Shown here: positions 5,438-8,304 of the stretch, one piece after another | How the letters are laid out: each line of letters opens with the position of its first letter | How positions within the stretch are numbered: the first letter of the stretch is position 1 | From: Phycisphaerae bacterium | GTDB taxonomy: Bacteria > Planctomycetota > Phycisphaerae > Sedimentisphaerales > Anaerohalosphaeraceae | DNA length: 8,304 bases | Direction: 5' to 3' | Assembly: GCA_007121565.1 (NCBI GenBank) | Contig: SKKI01000163.1 | Location: 1 to 8,304 of the forward strand | Translations under genes and position numbers: made by a program | The notes under the pieces: generated by a model | Seen by the model: only the letters and a program-made list of their open reading frames with translations | Databases searched by the model: none | What the model was told of the DNA's origin: nothing

Positions 5438-7204
5438 CTATTCTTTGCCGAAATCGAACGCATCCGGCATTAATGAGCCGTCCAGCCCGCCGCGCCGCGG
5501 GGTGGAGTCTTTGTCCTCTTCGGATGGCTGTTTCTGGCCTTCTTCGGCGGCCTTATCCTCAGCGGCCCACTGGGCACGACGCAGGCTGAGGCCAATTTTT
5601 CGCGAGTCGGTATCGACGCGGAGAATCTTGACTTCGAGTTCGTCGCCGATTTTGACCACTTCCTGGGGATTGTCGATCTTGTGATCGGCCAGCTCGGAGA
5701 TATGCAGCAGGCCCTCCAAACCCTCTTCGAGCTCGACAAAGACCCCGAAATTGGTCAGCTTGGTCACCTTGCCCTGCACAATCTGACCGGGGATGTACGT
5801 TCCGGGAATCGCCCGCGCCCACGGGTCCTCGGTCAACTGCTTAATCCCCAGCGAAATGCGGTGCTTTTCTTCGTCAACCTCGAGGACCACGCAGCGAATG
5901 TCCTGTCCTTTGCTGAGGGCCTCGCCGGGGTGATTGAATTTCTTGGTCCAGCTCAAATCGGAGATGTGAATCAACCCGTCGATACCCGGCTCGATTTCCA
6001 CGAACGCCCCGTAGTTGGTCAGGCTGGTCACCTTTGCCTCGACGATGGTCCCGGCCGGATACTTCTGGCCGGCGATGGTCCACGGATTGGTCTCGAGCTG
6101 CTTGAGACCCAGCGAGATTTCCTGCTTTTCCTTGTTGACATCCAGCACCATCACATCGATCTCTTCGCCAACGCTCAGGATATCGCTCGGATGGCCGATG
6201 CGCTTGGTCCAGCTCATTTCGCTGATGTGCACCAGGCCCTCGATGCCGTCTTCCAGCCGTACAAACGCGCCGTAGTTCATGATATTGACCACGGTTCCCT
6301 TGACCCGCTTTTCGACCGGGTAACGCTCTTCAACGCTTTCCCACGGGCTGGCGGTTTTCTGCTTGAGCCCGAGGCTGACCTTCTCGCCGTCTTTGTCCAC
6401 GCCGATGACCATGCACTCGATTTCCTGGTCCAACTGGACCATTTCGGACGGATGCGCAATCCGTCCCCAGCTCATATCGGAGATATGCAGCAGGCCGTCC
6501 AGGCCGCCCAGATCGACAAACACCCCGAAATCGGCGATGTTCTTGACGATGCCTTTGCGGATCTGGCCGACTTCGATTTCCTCGAGGATGCGTTCTTTGC
6601 TTTGCTGACGTTCTTCTTCGATGAGCTTGCGCCGTGAGACCACGATATTGTGGTTCTCCTGGTCGATTTTGAGGATTTTGCAATCGATTTCCTCGCCGAT
6701 AAAGCGGCTGATATCGCCGGGCTTGCGGATATCGACCTGTGAGGCGGGTAAAAAGACCGGCACACCGATGTCCACCAGCAGCCCGCCTTTGATGCGGCGG
6801 CTGACGATGCCCTTGATCACATCGTCCTCGCTGTGGTGAGCGATGACATGTTCCCAGCCGCGGATGCGGTCGGCTTTGCGTTTGCTCAGCAGAATGCCGC
6901 CCTCGGCATCCATCTCTTCCAGGAGCACTTCAATTTCTTTGCCCGGGACAATCTCCTCGGGCGCGTCGAACTCGGCGGCCTCGACGATGCCCTCGCTCTT
7001 GAGCCCCAGCTCGACGATGACATCATTGCCGAATTGCGTGACGATCTTGCCTTTGACGATGGTGCCGGGCACCAGCGCCTCGACCTTGGTCTCGAGCACC
7101 TCTTCGAGAAGATGCTTGTGCTCGTCGGTGAAAAGGGATTGAATTTCCTGCTCGACCTGTTCTTCGGACAACCCTAACTTTGAGATGAGATTACGATCTA
7201 CCAT
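5438..7204 (-). CDS. rpsA: 30S ribosomal protein S1, six S1 domains
   Basis: This 588-residue S1 protein binds messenger RNA near the small-subunit platform and helps recruit it for initiation. Six S1 (OB-fold) repeats lie near 45-109, 127-193, 213-282, 298-369, 383-456 and 472-543. Repeats 3 to 6 carry the classic G(V/A)FV...G(L/I)(D/E)GL(L/I/V)HIS signature, while 1 and 2 are the diverged, ribosome-binding type, as in long S1 proteins. A charged low-complexity tail (about 544-588) ends the protein. The length is close to the usual 550-590 for six-domain S1. I chose ATG at 7204 because AGGAG lies 11 bases upstream; the in-frame GTG at 7213 would be only 2 bases from it. It sits downstream of ispH with its own candidate promoter and ends at a strong terminator. 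Confidence 0.95.
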   Translation of the reverse strand: MVDRNLISKLGLSEEQVEQEIQSLFTDEHKHLLEEVLETKVEALVPGTIVKGKIVTQFGNDVIVELGLKSEGIVEAAEFDAPEEIVPGKEIEVLLEEMDAEGGILLSKRKADRIRGWEHVIAHHSEDDVIKGIVSRRIKGGLLVDIGVPVFLPASQVDIRKPGDISRFIGEEIDCKILKIDQENHNIVVSRRKLIEEERQQSKERILEEIEVGQIRKGIVKNIADFGVFVDLGGLDGLLHISDMSWGRIAHPSEMVQLDQEIECMVIGVDKDGEKVSLGLKQKTASPWESVEERYPVEKRVKGTVVNIMNYGAFVRLEDGIEGLVHISEMSWTKRIGHPSDILSVGEEIDVMVLDVNKEKQEISLGLKQLETNPWTIAGQKYPAGTIVEAKVTSLTNYGAFVEIEPGIDGLIHISDLSWTKKFNHPGEALSKGQDIRCVVLEVDEEKHRISLGIKQLTEDPWARAIPGTYIPGQIVQGKVTKLTNFGVFVELEEGLEGLLHISELADHKIDNPQEVVKIGDELEVKILRVDTDSRKIGLSLRRAQWAAEDKAAEEGQKQPSEEDKDSTPRRGGLDGSLMPDAFDFGKE

Positions 7205-7215
7205 GGTGTTCACTT

Positions 7216-7220
7216 CTCCT
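7216..7220 (-). promoter_or_regulatory. Shine-Dalgarno of rpsA
   Basis: AGGAG lies 11 bases before the ATG at 7204 and only 2 bases before the in-frame GTG at 7213. The wider spacing is slightly long but workable, whereas 2 bases is too close, so it decides for ATG. Confidence 0.6.
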
Positions 7221-7259
7221 GTGGAGTCTGTTCTGTAACCTGTCGACGCCCCACATTTA

Positions 7260-7294
7260 CGCCGACAGAGGCGACCACTTTGTTAAAAGGTGGT
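7260..7294 (-). other. Potential hairpins in the rpsA leader
   Basis: ACCAC-C-TTT pairs with AAAGTGGT (7294-7274) with one bulged base. CGCC/GGCG (7273-7260) follows around a 6-base loop. They would lie at the start of the rpsA transcript if the promoter at 7296-7324 is used. Leader structure regulates S1 in some bacteria; here a role is inference. Confidence 0.35.
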
Positions 7295-7295
7295 T

Positions 7296-7324
7296 AGTTA
7301 AGACGCATTGACCCACGCAGTCAA
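7296..7324 (-). promoter_or_regulatory. Candidate rpsA promoter
   Basis: TTGACT (7324-7319) and TTAACT (7301-7296) are separated by 17 bases. The -35 matches 5 of 6 consensus positions but the -10 only 3 of 6. It lies in the ispH-rpsA gap, about 90 bases before the rpsA start. The -35 is inside a perfect inverted repeat (7306-7326). Confidence 0.45.
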
Positions 7325-7326
7325 TG
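7306..7326. repeat. Perfect inverted repeat over the rpsA -35 box
   Basis: CATTGAC (7306-7312) and GTCAATG (7320-7326) form a 7-bp dyad with a 7-base centre. It overlaps the candidate -35 and may be an operator, or a hairpin at the end of an ispH transcript. No T tract follows, so it is not a standard intrinsic terminator. Confidence 0.5.
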
Positions 7327-7352
7327 GCGCTTTCTTCATTTAACGGCGGCTC

Positions 7353-8195
7353 TTACGAGCCGGCCGGGTAGGCTTGCAGGTTTCGCACAAAGGCGTTGAT
7401 CACCTCATCCGGGGTCGAGGCCCCGGCGGTGACCCCGGCGGTCTGCTTGCCGGCCAGCAGTGTTGTATCAAGTTCCTGCCAGTTTTGCAAGTGAAACGTT
7501 TGGGAATTGTGTTTATTGCATAATTCGGCCAGTTTTCGGGTATTGGCGCTGTGCAGCCCGCCCAGCACGAACATGATATCGACCTGCCGGCACAGCTTGA
7601 CCGCCGCTTCCTGACGCTGCATTGTCTCACGACAAAGGGTATTGATGACCTTTATTTCCTCGAATCCGCCCCGCGCGATGGCCGCCAGCATCTGGGCAAA
7701 ATAATCCGGGCTTTGGGTCGTCTGGCAGATGATGCCTAACTTCTTTCTTTTACTGAGCTTAGACAGATCCGCCTCAACGCCGACCACATCCACCCCCGAT
7801 GCCGAACCCACCACGGCCTTGACCTCAGGATGATTCTTGTCGCCGATGATGATCACATGGTACCCCTCATCGTGCAGCAGTCGTGCGATCTTCTGGACCC
7901 GCTTGACCAGCACGCACGTCGCATCGACAACATTGAGTCCTTTTTTTTGTATTTCCTCCAGCTCGGCCGAGGTCGCCCCGTGCGAGCGGATCAACACTGT
8001 CCCCTGGTCGACCTCATCAATCCGAGAGACGGTATGCAGGCCGGACTGGGCCAATTGCCGAACCACATCTTCATTATGAATAATCGGCCCAAGGCTATAC
8101 ACAACATCGGCTTTCTCTAACGTCTTCTTGGCCAGGTTTATCGCGTTGCGCACACCCGGGCAAAACCCACATTTTTCCGCTACCCGTACGTTCAC
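7353..8195 (-). CDS. ispH: 4-hydroxy-3-methylbut-2-enyl diphosphate reductase
   Basis: IspH (LytB) is the last enzyme of the non-mevalonate pathway. It is a cytosolic iron-sulphur enzyme that reduces HMBPP to isopentenyl and dimethylallyl diphosphate. All three cluster-binding cysteines are visible: C12 (CGFCPGV), C94 (DATC) and C188 (NTLCRETMQRQEA). Substrate-site residues align with the E. coli enzyme: H40 (IIHNEDVV), H72 (SHGAT), H122 and E124 (NHPEVKAVVG), S217/N219 (HSANTRKL) and S260 (GVTAGAS). At 280 residues it is a compact but complete member. It starts at GTG with AAGGG 10 bases upstream, 17 bases after the stop of the preceding gene, suggesting co-transcription. rpsA follows after about 150 bases; ispH-rpsA adjacency, and even fusion, is known from Firmicutes. 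Confidence 0.97.
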   Translation of the reverse strand: MNVRVAEKCGFCPGVRNAINLAKKTLEKADVVYSLGPIIHNEDVVRQLAQSGLHTVSRIDEVDQGTVLIRSHGATSAELEEIQKKGLNVVDATCVLVKRVQKIARLLHDEGYHVIIIGDKNHPEVKAVVGSASGVDVVGVEADLSKLSKRKKLGIICQTTQSPDYFAQMLAAIARGGFEEIKVINTLCRETMQRQEAAVKLCRQVDIMFVLGGLHSANTRKLAELCNKHNSQTFHLQNWQELDTTLLAGKQTAGVTAGASTPDEVINAFVRNLQAYPAGS

Positions 8196-8212
8196 TGGAC
8201 AGTATCCCTTCT

Positions 8213-8304
8213 CTATTTTTTCCGTTTGCTACCTTTACGACGCGCGGCGGGGGCGGTTTTTTTGGGCTTTCGGCGTCCCGGCCGTGAGGCGACCAGCGGC
8301 TCGG
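8213..8304 (-). CDS. C-terminal tail of an unidentified basic protein (5' end off window)
   Basis: A frame open from the right edge gives 29 residues before a TAG, ending KPKKTAPAARRKGSKRKK. Such Lys/Arg-rich tails are common on RNA- or ribosome-binding proteins, for example some pseudouridine synthases and ribosome-biogenesis GTPases, but too little is visible to name it. The stop lies 17 bases before ispH and next to its ribosome binding site, as expected for the preceding gene of an operon. The frame could still be chance. Confidence 0.5.
   Translation of the reverse strand, partial: EPLVASRPGRRKPKKTAPAARRKGSKRKK

Noticed and set aside
5681..6637. 318-codon open frame on the plus strand
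   Set aside because: It is antisense to the S1 repeats of rpsA. Its apparent internal repetition simply mirrors the repeated S1 domains.

Overview
The window is a compact stretch of bacterial chromosome with every supported gene on the minus strand. In reading direction, from high to low coordinates, the order is: the C-terminal tail of an unidentified basic protein; ispH; rpsA (ribosomal protein S1); a regulatory spacer of about 400 bases; a short RpoD/SigA-type sigma factor; an exported two-domain protein fusing an erythromycin-esterase-like domain to protein-L-isoaspartate O-methyltransferase (Pcm); and a multi-spanning membrane protein with a spermidine-synthase-like domain that runs off the left edge. 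The plus strand carries several long open frames, but these look like antisense shadows of G+C-rich genes. I see no tRNA, rRNA, CRISPR array, insertion sequence or phage gene.

The organism is a bacterium using the non-mevalonate isoprenoid pathway (IspH), with G+C-rich genes and a visibly A+T-richer spacer. A signal peptide on the fusion protein, the six-domain S1 and a SigA-like sigma factor lacking region 1.1 fit a diderm such as a member of Planctomycetota (Phycisphaerae-like) or a similar deep lineage. That placement is a low-confidence inference without a database search.

Region 8304-5377: the basic-tail gene, ispH and rpsA form a core-metabolism/translation block. ispH starts 17 bases after the upstream stop, so those two are probably co-transcribed. 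rpsA has its own candidate promoter and structured leader after ispH and is closed by a textbook intrinsic terminator (5377-5409).

Region 5376-4979 has no gene. It holds three direct copies of a motif of about 20 bases, several short perfect inverted repeats, and a 7-bp hairpin that resembles a REP-type interspersed element. It precedes the sigma factor (4978-4166).

Region 4118-1 is the most unusual part. A promoter with an exact TTGACA-17-TATAAT match drives the fusion gene (4011-1948). Its start is fixed by a Shine-Dalgarno sequence and a signal peptide. The membrane-protein gene overlaps its end by 8 bases and is probably translationally coupled. The pair therefore joins an exported protein carrying an apparently intact S-adenosylmethionine (SAM) methyltransferase domain to a membrane protein whose own SAM-binding motif looks eroded. 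I cannot say what this pair does. An envelope protein-repair or small-molecule-modifying role is a hypothesis.
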